Positions 10,101 through 17,989 of a stretch of 58,080 nt of DNA are shown here, in pieces. Both the position numbers and the translations under genes were made by a program. Position 1 is the first letter of the stretch; every line of letters begins with the position of its first letter. Source of the stretch: an uncultured Oscillospiraceae bacterium (GTDB taxonomy: Bacteria; Bacillota; Clostridia; Oscillospirales; Acutalibacteraceae); assembly GCA_900539425.1 (NCBI GenBank), contig UQBX01000012.1:1-58080 (forward strand). Reading direction: 5' to 3'. Under the pieces are notes generated by a model. It was given only the letters and a program-made list of their open reading frames with translations, had not been told where the DNA came from and did not search any database.

Positions 10101-11585
10101 AATAAATTCTTTATTGCAATTAGAACAGATATATTTAACATATCCGTCTTCTTCACAAGTAGGCTCTTTCCTTTCTACCAATTCAAAATTATGCAGCACT
10201 TGATTTTCGCAAATTCCAAACACGCTTCCGCAATCTTGACATTTATAAATGATTTGTGAAGGAGAGCCTACTGATTCATATACTATATTATTGTGATCAC
10301 AATTAAGAACACCATCGCTACAAATAGTAATTGTATCATTTAAGCCCGAATATTCAGAATTTATACTATTCCATTCTTGAACTGTCCCATCGTAAACAAT
10401 TTTTTCTATATTTGTACCTTTAAATGCTTCATCCTCTATTTGTTTTAAATTTTCGGAAAAGTATATATTATGAAGACTTTTGCATTCTTCGAATGCTTTA
10501 TAACCTATTACTTCCACATTATATGGCACAAAATCTATTTCTGAATTGTAAAACGCATATTCTTCTATTATTTTGACTGATGATAAATCATCCAATGAAA
10601 TTATTTTGTTAATCTGATCTGAAGTATATTTTTTAAACGCACCACTTGCAATTTTCTCGATACTACTTGTATAAATATTTATTGTTTCAAAAGTGTCCCA
10701 TCCTTTATTTATAGTTTTTACGTTTTCTCCTATATTTAAAGTACAATCTTTTGAAGTATATTTATACTCTGATTCAACGTTAGTAATATAATTCAATTTT
10801 TCAAGAATCAATCCATCTTTCTCACAATTATAATTTAGCGTAATTTCGCTTAAATAAGATCCTACTGTTAGATGACCTTCATTAACATTTCGCCCAATAT
10901 TAATTGTTGAGACATAATTATTCAAATAACCATCAAACAAATAATCACCATCAACAAATTCGCAATTATCAGTAAAATTAATAGTCAAACCATTAGGAGC
11001 ATTTTTCCCCGCATCATTAAATAAATATGTATATGAGTTATTTGTCAAAACACAGGCACATTTAGCATCCCAGTTTATAGTTTCTAAGTTTTCACAACCT
11101 GTAAATTGCTCATAACCAATTTCTTTAACATTTATAGGTATAGTTATTTCGCTTAATGAAGAACAATATGAAAATACAAAATTTCCAATTTTTGTTAATG
11201 ATTCTGGCAATACTATATTTTTCAAACTTTTGCATTCTTCGAAAGAAGATGAGCCGATTTCAACAACAGTATTCGGAATACTGATATCAATCAAATTTCT
11301 GCAGCGATAAAAAGCATATTGACCTATCGAAGTTACGCCTTCTGATATATCTACGCTTTTTATTATATCTTTGTACTCACTCCAAGGAACATAGTCAGTA
11401 TATTGAAAGTCCTCCATTTGCCCCTTTCCTGATATTGTTAGCAAACCTTTATCAGTTTGTAAATTCCAACTTAGTTGACCCACACTACCACTTTGAGCTG
11501 CTAAAACAGACAAATCTACACAAGAAAATGCGCTTGCAATAATAACAATGGACATTAGCAAACTAATTATTTTTTTCATGTACAT
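7134..11585 (-). CDS. Secreted leucine-rich-repeat protein with cohesin modules
   Basis: The 1483-aa protein has a signal peptide (1-30) and BspA-type LRR_5 repeats (about 75-180 and 285-400). A CxxC-type Cys block (about 429-497) precedes a CUB-like domain (about 515-610). Two CxxC segments follow (624-655 and 663-692). The cohesin part holds modules at about 702-832 and 961-1093, with a more diverged one at about 838-955. A further Cys segment (about 1095-1168) leads to a duplicated C-terminal module (about 1180-1318 and 1365-1483), whose halves end in LLNYGAKAQIY and MMRYGKSAEAYG. It looks like an adhesive scaffold: the LRRs bind a target and the cohesins bind dockerins. It lacks a dockerin, LPXTG or membrane anchor, so the C-terminal module may mediate attachment. 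AAAGGA precedes the ATG at 11585; an ATG at 11579 is also possible. Confidence 0.9.
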   Translation of the reverse strand: MYMKKIISLLMSIVIIASAFSCVDLSVLAAQSGSVGQLSWNLQTDKGLLTISGKGQMEDFQYTDYVPWSEYKDIIKSVDISEGVTSIGQYAFYRCRNLIDISIPNTVVEIGSSSFEECKSLKNIVLPESLTKIGNFVFSYCSSLSEITIPINVKEIGYEQFTGCENLETINWDAKCACVLTNNSYTYLFNDAGKNAPNGLTINFTDNCEFVDGDYLFDGYLNNYVSTINIGRNVNEGHLTVGSYLSEITLNYNCEKDGLILEKLNYITNVESEYKYTSKDCTLNIGENVKTINKGWDTFETINIYTSSIEKIASGAFKKYTSDQINKIISLDDLSSVKIIEEYAFYNSEIDFVPYNVEVIGYKAFEECKSLHNIYFSENLKQIEDEAFKGTNIEKIVYDGTVQEWNSINSEYSGLNDTITICSDGVLNCDHNNIVYESVGSPSQIIYKCQDCGSVFGICENQVLHNFELVERKEPTCEEDGYVKYICSNCNKEFIGKPVSDDELQIIIDSSEYPESQHNYKNNVDQTTEYSYKGAKHISLHFSEETSVEDGSDFIYVYGKDDLLIGKYTGDSLSNKILELEGDSFKIRLTSDFANTDYGYSFSSIVATAKTGSEEYNYLRASGHDYYATKVVSPQCNKQGYTVYTCSKCNKTYNDDYVEATGNHDYVKSVTQATSTSQGYITYTCTVCGDSYKTDYFDPATVYSQEIAATAGKTVRIPVMIKDNTGIMGWKLTFEYDKDVLTPISVEYGDVITGGIQDNIEGDMVPGSINVYWAGSDNEDYNGTMFYIDFAVNDTAVGNTKIDVSFSQEDTFDTDFNDVYLNCEPISINIANSNYSKYAKINAHANDIVAGDDLQLKLNITEINNITSANLVIEYDAENFEFKEILENGVTVKNSNSNGRIGLNISGINESVDNTDFVTVIFKCKDKAMSANYDFNLSSGDEGIICKGCSINVSPSATSEIAEIYAENVTAKQNDEVTIPVYIKNNHGIMGYRLDFTYDSDILQPISVTCGSDFITGSQFNDSIGLEIGEFKVLWNNIRELYSEGVLLYLKFKVLTSDKIDTSIKIAYSQPDTFNEQYEDVVFDCKNINLLLNSHEHNYTAVVTPPTCTEKGYTTYTCSCGDTYIADETEALGHRWGEYVSNNDATYDSDGTKTATCSVCGETNTVVDEGSQLKKEPDLSTFTIKTVSLTLQSSIKMNFKVLKSALAEYENPYMVFKCEGLGDMTVTEYTEQGDYFVFSFPGISPKMMNNIVTAQLYATYKENGQLYSSETKSISVKEYAYKMLDAYASINTTQAKKLKTLIVDLLNYGAKAQIYTNYKTGSLVNEDLTEAQKAWGTSTTPELTNITDKEYKTISNPTAEWNAAGLVLNDSVKIRAKFTVENIENITVTFTCAGTTYTYSKDDFTKNSDGSYYVYCNEIKANQMSKEILITVYDNGVQCSNTMRFSVESYAKAIQDSAYAGTALDDLTQAMMRYGKSAEAYGS

Positions 11586-11631
11586 TTCAATCCTTTCTAA
11601 AAAGCAAAAATACTAATAATTTAAATTTCTC

Positions 11632-11659
11632 CATATAGATACATTCATAAATTGTTCAA
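11632..11659 (-). promoter_or_regulatory. Candidate promoter of the cohesin/dockerin cluster
   Basis: On the minus strand TTGAAC is followed after 16 bp by TATATG, 46 bp upstream of the LRR gene start. The region is very AT-rich, so chance matches are likely. Confidence 0.35.
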
Positions 11660-12412
11660 AAAAATTTTACTAAACATTACTACAATCTACAATATTGATA
11701 TGGTATCAGACCTTGTATGCATGGCATAAAACTTCAAAGATTCATATATAAGATATAGTCTGTAATTATGGGTGTAAACATCATAAACAACAATCAGAAT
11801 AGGCTTATCAGAATACAACTGCCAACAAAACAAAAAGTGTTTGAAAATCATATTTGAAATAGAACACACTATTATATGTTGCAAAAATATAAATTAATTT
11901 ACAAAGCTTTTGCATCTACTTCAACCTTATTCTCCCCCCTATTTTCTTGCAAGATATCTATAAAATACTCCTTATGTTTTAATAAGAATTAACACTATAA
12001 CTTTCGATTGACTATATCAGCATAATATCTTCTATAACAAAAATAACTTAAACCATACTTGTACTTTAAAATCTGTATGCAGATCTAAAATAATTGTCAG
12101 ATTTTTTCTTGAACATCGCATAATTATTACTACACTAAGATATATTGAAATACTTACTAAAAGATGTATGTGCTCAAAGCACACTTCCGTCTCAATAATT
12201 TTCATCTTTATTTTTTCGAAAAAGTTTATTGTGCTTTCTACCTATGTAACAAGTATCTTTCTATATATATCTTCTACGATATTTTGACACTAATGATATA
12301 TGTTACATCTATATTTTTAATGTGAAAGAGTTTAATTTCATTTTCTCTGTTTTTAGCACTGACTTTAAATAACAAATTATAGTAATACTGAAGTCAAACC
12401 GCTTCTATTTTT
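11660..12412. other. AT-rich gap with no recognisable gene
   Basis: Roughly 750 bp between the cluster and the intact sigK leader contain no supported reading frame. A 65-codon minus frame at 11687-11884 lacks a ribosome-binding site and resembles nothing I know. I see no integrase, transposase remnant or RNA gene. Confidence 0.5.
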
Positions 12413-12421
12413 CCCAAAGGC

Positions 12422-12840
12422 TTCTTTTACCAACAAAATAAAAGCAAAACTCTGTGATTTTGTGATTTGAAGTATTATTCAGCATATAAATTACAGGGTG
12501 ATGAAAATGATTTCGGCTATAATTTCTTTTTTGAGTGCAAATTTTTTATACTTCATACTGCACATCAACAATGCGTCAAGCTTTCCTAAACCCTTGACGC
12601 GCAAAGAGGAAAAAGAGGCTCTTGAAAGGCTGAAAAGCGGTGACAAGGACGCACGGGCATTGCTTATTGAACGCAATCTGAGACTTGTAAGCCATATAGT
12701 TAAAAAATATTATTCAAAGACAAATGACACGGATGACCTAATTTCAATAGGTACGATAGGACTTATAAAAGCTATTGACAGTTTTAATCCCGACAAAAGC
12801 ATTCACCTTGCCACATACGCCAGCCGCTGCATAGAAAATG
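12422..12840 (+). repeat. Direct repeat, intact copy (sigK leader and 5' half)
   Basis: This is the counterpart of 11-260. The two copies are in direct orientation and bracket the cohesin/dockerin cluster. The offset is about 12,414 bp before the deletion in the left copy and about 12,580 bp after it. Recombination between the copies upstream of the deletion would remove the cluster and leave one functional sigK. Confidence 0.88.
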
Positions 12841-13190
12841 AGATACTGATGCATTTCAGGAATATGAAAAAGACTTCAAATGACGTGCATTTGGACGATT
12901 CGCTTGAGAGCGACAGGGACGGCAACCCGCTGAAACTTCAGGACACTATAAGCGACAGCAGAGATATTGCGGAAGATCTTGAAAAAAAGATACTGTGGGA
13001 AAAGGTAGCAGAATACATAAAAAACATGGACGATGAGCGTGAAAAAGAGATAATCATTTTGAGATACGGACTTGACAACAAAAAGCCCCTTGCACAACGC
13101 GAAGTGGCAGCACGGCTTAATATAAGCAGAAGCTATGTTTCAAGAATTGAAAAGAAAGTACTCAATGACATAAAAAAACATACTGAATAA
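12507..13190 (+). CDS. sigK: Sporulation sigma factor SigK
   Basis: The roughly 227-aa protein is a sigma-70 family member of the late mother-cell SigK type. It starts with a hydrophobic stretch (about residues 1-18), as in pro-SigK of Bacillus, followed by the SFPKPL motif, core-binding region 2 (NLRLVSHIVKKYY and DLISIGTIGLIKAIDSF) and a region 4 helix-turn-helix (TQ/AQREVAARLNISRSYVSR). Coding is uninterrupted, unlike sigK genes split by a skin-type element. The ATG at 12507 fits the Bacillus N-terminus and has GGGTGAT upstream; ATG 12501 and GTG 12498 are alternatives. A candidate -10-like CATATAAAT lies at 12483-12491. A broken copy of the gene lies at 11-260. Confidence 0.93.
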   Translation: MISAIISFLSANFLYFILHINNASSFPKPLTRKEEKEALERLKSGDKDARALLIERNLRLVSHIVKKYYSKTNDTDDLISIGTIGLIKAIDSFNPDKSIHLATYASRCIENEILMHFRNMKKTSNDVHLDDSLESDRDGNPLKLQDTISDSRDIAEDLEKKILWEKVAEYIKNMDDEREKEIIILRYGLDNKKPLAQREVAARLNISRSYVSRIEKKVLNDIKKHTE

Positions 13191-13193
13191 CAA

Positions 13194-13232
13194 AAAAGGC
13201 GGTGTAAAGCATTAAGCTTTACACCGCCTTTT
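13194..13232. terminator. Bidirectional intrinsic terminator
   Basis: A perfect stem of about 17 bp (aaaaggcggtgtaaagc with its complement) and a five-base loop has A- and T-runs on both sides. It ends sigK from the left and the acetyltransferase gene from the right. Confidence 0.9.
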
Positions 13233-13241
13233 AAACAGTTA

Positions 13242-13709
13242 TTATAATATTTTTTCCATACCGATTTTCAGAACTGACAATCCGCAGTTTTCATAGAATT
13301 TTTTAGCGTTTTCATTGAGAGCCCAGACATTGAGAGTTACGTTGTAACAGCCTGATTTTTTTGCAAAATCAAGCACAAATTCGTAGAGTTTCGTGCCTAT
13401 CTTTTGACCGCGGCAGTTTTCATCCACACACAAATCATCAATATAGAGCGTTTTTACATCACACATAGCTCCTGAATGTGCAGTTTCAAAAATGCAAAAC
13501 GCATAACCGAGTATATTTCCGCTGCCGTCATCAGCGGCAAAAACGGGAGTATTATCATCCTCAAGTATTTTTTTGAGTTCGTCATCCGTATACTTTTTAG
13601 CGCCTGCCTTAAAAAGATCCGGGCGGCCGTCAGAATGAACTTTATTCACCTGAAAAAGCAATTTATCAAGCTGAGGAATATCCTTTTCCTGAGCACGTCT
13701 TATAATCAT
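13242..13709 (-). CDS. GNAT-family N-acetyltransferase
   Basis: The 155-aa protein has the GNAT fold order: an N-terminal MIIRRAQEKDIPQL strand and helix, then LYIDDLCVDENCRGQKIGTK, the acetyl-CoA pyrophosphate-binding motif A (R/QxxGxG/A type), and a C-terminal LNVWALNENAKKFYENCG motif. Such enzymes transfer acetyl from acetyl-CoA to an amine; the substrate cannot be told. The ATG at 13709 is chosen because GGAGATGGTGAT lies just upstream; the longer frame to 13793 has no such signal and runs through the neighbouring terminator. It follows the DtxR-type gene after a terminator. Confidence 0.88.
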   Translation of the reverse strand: MIIRRAQEKDIPQLDKLLFQVNKVHSDGRPDLFKAGAKKYTDDELKKILEDDNTPVFAADDGSGNILGYAFCIFETAHSGAMCDVKTLYIDDLCVDENCRGQKIGTKLYEFVLDFAKKSGCYNVTLNVWALNENAKKFYENCGLSVLKIGMEKIL

Positions 13710-13758
13710 ATCACCATCTCCAACACTAATTATAATACAAACCGCTTGCTGTGTAAAG

Positions 13759-13787
13759 AAAGGTCTGTGCAAAGAACACAGACCTTT
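13759..13787 (-). terminator. Intrinsic terminator after the DtxR-type gene
   Basis: An 11-bp perfect stem (AAAGGTCTGTG with its complement) and a seven-base loop lie just after the regulator's stop codon. They are followed on the minus strand by TTTCTTT. Confidence 0.8.
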
Positions 13788-13789
13788 AA

Positions 13790-14167
13790 TCAATTACAGT
13801 TATTTTTCGACTGAAAATACTGCTTTATTTTATTGAATGAATCTTCGCTGATATCATGCTCTATCCTGCAAGCCTCTTCTTCCGCCGTTTTTTCATCAAC
13901 ACCTGCTTTCATAAGCTTTTCTTTAAAGAAAATGTGACGCTCATATATTTTTTCGGCAATTTCCATACCTGAATCCGTAAGGTTGAGGCAACCGCTCTCA
14001 TCAACTTCAACGAAACCGCCGTCTCTTAAAATTGAAACGGCATGGCTGACGCTTGGTTTTGAGTAATTCATAAAACCAGCTACGTCTATTGAGCGAACGT
14101 AACCTTTTTTATTTTTTATTATGAGAATAGCCTCGAGGTAATCCTCGCCTGAATTGTGAAGTTTCAT
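13790..14167 (-). CDS. DtxR/MntR-family metal-dependent repressor
   Basis: The 125-aa protein has a winged helix (about 1-65; SGEDYLEAIL, then SKPSVSHAVSIL as recognition helix) and a dimerisation/metal domain (about 66-125). Metal-ligand positions seen are Asp9, Glu12, the His in YERHIFF, and the ACRIEHD motif. The Cys in ACRIEH is as in iron-sensing DtxR/IdeR, where manganese-sensing MntR has Glu, so iron is the likelier co-repressor; this is inference from motif memory. It lacks the C-terminal SH3/FeoA domain of long DtxR proteins. GGTGAT precedes the ATG. It lies just downstream of the pfl terminator with little room for its own promoter. Targets are not visible here. Confidence 0.9.
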   Translation of the reverse strand: MKLHNSGEDYLEAILIIKNKKGYVRSIDVAGFMNYSKPSVSHAVSILRDGGFVEVDESGCLNLTDSGMEIAEKIYERHIFFKEKLMKAGVDEKTAEEEACRIEHDISEDSFNKIKQYFQSKNNCN

Positions 14168-14186
14168 AAAATCACCGTATTAATTT

Positions 14187-14218
14187 AAAAAAGGCCCGAT
14201 ATAAGACCGAGCCTTTTT
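14187..14218 (-). terminator. Intrinsic terminator of pflBA
   Basis: An A-rich/GC stem (AAAAAGGC with GCCTTTTT, one inner mismatch) is followed on the minus strand by a T-run, 27 bp after the pflA stop codon. Confidence 0.8.
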
Positions 14219-14244
14219 GCTGGATTAAAGTAAAGAAATATTTA

Positions 14245-15012
14245 TTATTTTATCTCATAATCTGATACACAGAGCAGTTCCTGCGCTTTCTGCACTTCCT
14301 GCTGAGTGGGGATTCGGGCATCTTTAAGAGAATAATCTATGCCGAGTTTTTCCCATTTAAACAGACCGAGGGTATGATAAGGGAGCACCTCTACCCTTTT
14401 TACTGTTTTGAGGGACTTAATAAACTCTGACATTTCTTTAAGGCCGTCCTCATCATCAGTAAGATCGGGGACAAGCACATGGCGTATCCACATATCCTTG
14501 CCGTTGTCGGAAAGATACTTTGCCATTTCAAGAATATTCTTATTTGTATGCCCTGTTAAAGAAATATGTTTTTGAGGGTCTATTTCTTTTAAATCGAGAA
14601 TAAAAAGATCGGTAACTTCAAGCAGTTTATTGAACTTTGAGATAAACGGCTCACTGAGAGAAAACGGCTGACCCGCAGTATCTACCGCAGTATGAACGCC
14701 GCGTTCTTTGGCAAGTCTGAATACTTCGGTAACAAACTCCGCCTGAAGCAGCGGTTCTCCTCCGCTTATCGTAATACCGCCTGACTGAAGATTTTTTCCC
14801 CAGTAATTATGGTATTTCCATGCTTTTTCAAAAAGCTGAGAAGCAGTCCACTCTTCTCCGCCCATAGCCCATGTTTCAGGATTATGGCAATAGCGGCAGC
14901 GCATGGCGCAGCCCTGGAGAAACGCTACAAAGCGTACTCCGGGGCCGTCTACCGATCCGAATGTTTCAATAGAATGTACCCTGCCTGTGATACTGTTATT
15001 ACATTCTGTCAT
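14245..15012 (-). CDS. pflA: Pyruvate formate-lyase activating enzyme
   Basis: This radical SAM enzyme of about 255 aa installs the glycyl radical on PflB. The cluster-binding CxxxCxxC motif is seen in QGCAMRCRYCHNPE, preceded by the family start signature GRVHSIETFGSVDGPGVRF. GGEPLLQ is the glycine-rich SAM-contact motif. Length is normal for the family. The chosen ATG at 15012 overlaps the last 14 bases of pflB, which suggests translational coupling; no clear Shine-Dalgarno sequence is seen. An ATG at 15036 would add eight residues. It is co-transcribed with pflB and shares its terminator. Confidence 0.95.
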   Translation of the reverse strand: MTECNNSITGRVHSIETFGSVDGPGVRFVAFLQGCAMRCRYCHNPETWAMGGEEWTASQLFEKAWKYHNYWGKNLQSGGITISGGEPLLQAEFVTEVFRLAKERGVHTAVDTAGQPFSLSEPFISKFNKLLEVTDLFILDLKEIDPQKHISLTGHTNKNILEMAKYLSDNGKDMWIRHVLVPDLTDDEDGLKEMSEFIKSLKTVKRVEVLPYHTLGLFKWEKLGIDYSLKDARIPTQQEVQKAQELLCVSDYEIK

Positions 15013-17251
15013 GGCAGGTACGTGAAATAACATCAAGCTGCTGTTCGCGGGTAAGATCTATAAACTTAACTGCGTAACCCGAAACACGGATGGTGAAGTT
15101 TGCATACTCCTCTTTCTCGGGATGCTCCATTGCGTCAAGGAGTTTTTCCTTGCCGAATACGTTTACATTAAGATGATGCGCACCCTGGTCAAAGTAACCG
15201 TCCATAACCTGAACAAGGTTGTTTGACTGCTCTTCTTCATTATGGCCGAGAGCATCGGGATTGATTGTCTGAGTATTTGAAATACCGTCAAGTGCCCAAT
15301 GATACGGAAGCTTAGCTACAGAGTTGAGTGAAGCAAGAAGTCCGTTCTGCTCTGCACCGTAGCTTGGGTTTGCACCGGGTGAAAGCGGAGCGCCGGCAGG
15401 TCTGCCGTCCGGCATGCTGCCTGTTGCCTTACCGTATACAACATTTGAAGTGATAGTAAGGATAGATGTTGTGGGCTCAGAATTACGATAGGTATGACGG
15501 CGCTTGATCATCTCAAGGAATGTTTTGAGAAGCCATACAGCAATTTCATCTGCGCGGTCATCATCGTTGCCGTATCTCGGGAAATCGCCCTCTGTCTCAT
15601 AGTCAACAACGATACCTGTTTCATCTCTTACGGTCTTTACTTTAGCGTATTTGATAGCGCTGAGGGAGTCAACAACATGAGAGAAACCTGCGATACCTGT
15701 TGCGAAAGTACGGCGAACATCAGTATCAATGAGAGCCATTTCAGCAGCCTCATAATAATACTTATCATGCATGTACTGGATAAGGTTAAGGGTATTTACA
15801 TAAAGGCCTGCAAGCCAATCCATCATAACAAGATACTTTTTAACTACTTCATCATAGTCAAGATACTCACTTGTGATAGGAGCATACGCAGGTGCAACCT
15901 GATCACGTGTTTTAACGTCAACACCGCCGTTTATTGCATAAAGCAGGCACTTAGCAAGGTTTGCACGAGCACCGAAGAACTGCATTTCTTTACCGGTCTG
16001 TGTTGCTGATACGCAGCAGCAGATAGAATAATCATCGCCCCATACTGGTTTCATGACATCATCGTTTTCATACTGGATAGAACTTGTTCTGATAGAAATC
16101 TCGGCAGCATACTTCTTGAACTGCTCGGGAAGAGCGCTTGAATAAAGCACTGTAAGGTTGGGCTCGGGTGATGGACCCATATTCTCAAGAGTATGGAGGA
16201 AACGGTAGTCGGTCTTTGTTACCATTGATCTGCCGTCCATTCCGATACCGCCTACTTCAAGAGTTGCCCATACCGGGTCACCGCTGAAGAGCTGGTTATA
16301 TGAAGGAATACGAGCGAACTTAACCATACGGAATTTCATTGTCATATGGTCAATGATCTCCTGAGCTTCGCTTTCTGTGAGAACGCCGTTTTTGAGATCA
16401 CGCTGGAAATATATATCAAGGAAGGTTGAAATTCTGCCGACGCTCATTGCGGCGCCGTTCTGTGTTTTGATAGCTGCAAGATAACCGAAATAAAGCCACT
16501 GTGCAGCTTCTTTTGCATTTGATGCAGGCTGAGAAATATCATAGCCGTAGATCTTAGCCATTTCTTTCATGCCTTTTAAAGCATCTATCTGCATTCTGAT
16601 TTCTTCACGAAGACGAATAACATCATCCGTCATTGTGCCGTCGCCGCAGTTTGCGAAATCCTTTTCTTTCTCTTCAATAAGGAAATCAATTCCGTAAAGA
16701 GCAACACGACGGTAGTCACCTACGATTCTGCCTCTGCCGTATGTATCCGGGAGACCGGTAATGATCTTATTATGACGAGCTTTTTTCATTTCCGGAGTAT
16801 AAGCATCAAAAACAGCCTGGTTATGTGTTCTGCTGTACTCAGTGAATATTTTGTGAAGCTCCGGATTAGGTTTGTAACCGTAAGTTTCACAAGACTGCTC
16901 TGCCATCTTAATACCGCCGAAAGGCATAAATGCTCTTTTAAGGGGCTTATCTGTCTGCAGACCAACGATTTGCTCAAGATCCTTTGTTTCCTCGCTGATA
17001 TAGCCGGGGCCGTAAGAAGTAAGAGTTGAAACAACCTCTGTTTCCATGTCAAGAACGCCGTTCTTTGCACGCTCTTCCTTCTGAAGCTTCTGAAGGATTC
17101 CCCAGAGTTTATCTGTTGCCTCTGTAGGGCCGGCTAAGAAAGACTCATCGCCGTCATAAGGCTCATAGTTTTTCTGGATGAAATCACGGACATTGACCTC
17201 TTCTTTCCAGATGCGGCCTTCAAATCCGTTCCACTGTTTGAAATCAGTCAT
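14999..17251 (-). CDS. pflB: Formate C-acetyltransferase (pyruvate formate-lyase)
   Basis: The 750-aa glycyl radical enzyme converts pyruvate and CoA to acetyl-CoA and formate, a main fermentative route in anaerobes. The catalytic cysteine pair is in SICCCVSATQTG, followed by the family motif MQFFGARANLAKC. The C-terminal glycyl radical loop is RVSGYAVKFIDL. Length matches the family. A strong AGGAGG precedes the ATG. A consensus-like promoter and a palindromic operator lie upstream (17332-17386). pflA follows directly with overlap. Confidence 0.97.
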   Translation of the reverse strand: MTDFKQWNGFEGRIWKEEVNVRDFIQKNYEPYDGDESFLAGPTEATDKLWGILQKLQKEERAKNGVLDMETEVVSTLTSYGPGYISEETKDLEQIVGLQTDKPLKRAFMPFGGIKMAEQSCETYGYKPNPELHKIFTEYSRTHNQAVFDAYTPEMKKARHNKIITGLPDTYGRGRIVGDYRRVALYGIDFLIEEKEKDFANCGDGTMTDDVIRLREEIRMQIDALKGMKEMAKIYGYDISQPASNAKEAAQWLYFGYLAAIKTQNGAAMSVGRISTFLDIYFQRDLKNGVLTESEAQEIIDHMTMKFRMVKFARIPSYNQLFSGDPVWATLEVGGIGMDGRSMVTKTDYRFLHTLENMGPSPEPNLTVLYSSALPEQFKKYAAEISIRTSSIQYENDDVMKPVWGDDYSICCCVSATQTGKEMQFFGARANLAKCLLYAINGGVDVKTRDQVAPAYAPITSEYLDYDEVVKKYLVMMDWLAGLYVNTLNLIQYMHDKYYYEAAEMALIDTDVRRTFATGIAGFSHVVDSLSAIKYAKVKTVRDETGIVVDYETEGDFPRYGNDDDRADEIAVWLLKTFLEMIKRRHTYRNSEPTTSILTITSNVVYGKATGSMPDGRPAGAPLSPGANPSYGAEQNGLLASLNSVAKLPYHWALDGISNTQTINPDALGHNEEEQSNNLVQVMDGYFDQGAHHLNVNVFGKEKLLDAMEHPEKEEYANFTIRVSGYAVKFIDLTREQQLDVISRTCHDRM

Positions 17252-17331
17252 TTTAACCTCCTGAATGATTAAAAATTTACGGCAAAAAGCCGAATATTTA
17301 GTGGTTGATGGTGCTATGCACCCTATATATG

Positions 17332-17386
17332 GTTAGCAAGTGCTAACTTGGATAATTATAATAGCACCTTTTATACTCAAATGCAA
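17332..17386 (-). promoter_or_regulatory. pflB promoter with downstream palindromic operator
   Basis: On the minus strand TTGCAT (17386-17381) and TATTAT (17363-17358) are spaced by 17 bp. A perfect inverted repeat, GTTAGCA-2 bp-TGCTAAC (17332-17347), starts 10 bp past the -10, over the expected transcript start. It differs from the usual Rex site (TTGTTAAnnnnTTAACAA) and from CIRCE. It is probably a repressor operator controlling fermentation. A second small inverted repeat (GGTGC-TAT-GCACC, 17310-17322) lies further into the leader. Confidence 0.7.
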
Positions 17387-17457
17387 TAGTAAATTTTTAT
17401 AACATTAGAAAGTTTAAAAGGCGCTTTTTATTGATTTTATATAAAAGTCGAAATTTG

Positions 17458-17985
17458 TCAGTGTTCAAAAACATTTCCGCCGCTGCAATCAATGGCTACT
17501 GTGAGAGGAAAATCCTCAAAAAGCAGTCGTTTTACGGATTCGCAGCCAAGATCATCGTAAGCGATTACTTCACATTTCTTTATGCACTTTGACGCAAGCG
17601 CACCTGCACCTCCGATAGCGCAGAGATAAACGGCTTTATTTTTTATGATAGAATCGCATACTTCTTTATTTCTTTCACCCTTGCCTATCATAGCGGCGAG
17701 CCCGTTATCAAGAAGAAGCGGTGCGAAAACATCCATTCTGCCTGAAGTAGTCGGCCCGCAGGCACCGACAGCAAGGCCTTCAGGAGCAGGCGTGGGGCCG
17801 GCATAATAAACAGCGGCATCTTTTAATTCAAAAGGCAGTTTTTCACCTTTTTCGATTGAAGCAACTATTCTTTTATGAGCGGCATCCCTTGCTGTGTATA
17901 CAGTGCCGGAAAGGACAACTCTGTCCCCCGCTTTAAGAACAGGTGCGTATTCACGAAGCTGAGAAGAATTGAGTTTATATTCCAT
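17458..17985 (-). CDS. Fumarate hydratase class I, beta subunit (C-terminal domain type)
   Basis: The roughly 175-aa protein matches the beta region of iron-sulfur class I hydro-lyases (fumarase/tartrate dehydratase). It has LSGTVYTARDAAHKRI near the start, YYAGPTPAPEG, the GPTTSGRMD substrate motif, MIGKGERNKEV and YDDLGCESVKRL. In two-subunit enzymes the alpha subunit carries the 4Fe-4S cluster and is usually encoded next door; here no alpha gene lies in the window. The ATG at 17985 is preferred over GTG 18009, which lies inside the upstream gene. GGAGGG lies about 11 bp upstream. It overlaps nothing but follows a small coiled-coil gene by 4 bp. Confidence 0.87.
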   Translation of the reverse strand: MEYKLNSSQLREYAPVLKAGDRVVLSGTVYTARDAAHKRIVASIEKGEKLPFELKDAAVYYAGPTPAPEGLAVGACGPTTSGRMDVFAPLLLDNGLAAMIGKGERNKEVCDSIIKNKAVYLCAIGGAGALASKCIKKCEVIAYDDLGCESVKRLLFEDFPLTVAIDCSGGNVFEH

Positions 17986-17989
17986 GTTA

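Noticed and set aside
11687..11884. 65-codon minus frame upstream of the LRR gene
   Set aside because: No ribosome-binding site and no recognisable pattern; it lies upstream of the likely promoter.
1..13190. A skin-type prophage element at sigK
   Set aside because: No recombinase, phage or mobility gene is seen between the copies, and the right-hand sigK is uninterrupted. Only the duplication itself is supported.
17332..17347. CIRCE/HrcA site upstream of pflB
   Set aside because: TTAGCA and TGCTAA resemble the CIRCE ends, but the arms are separated by 2 bp, not 9, and pflB is not a heat-shock gene.
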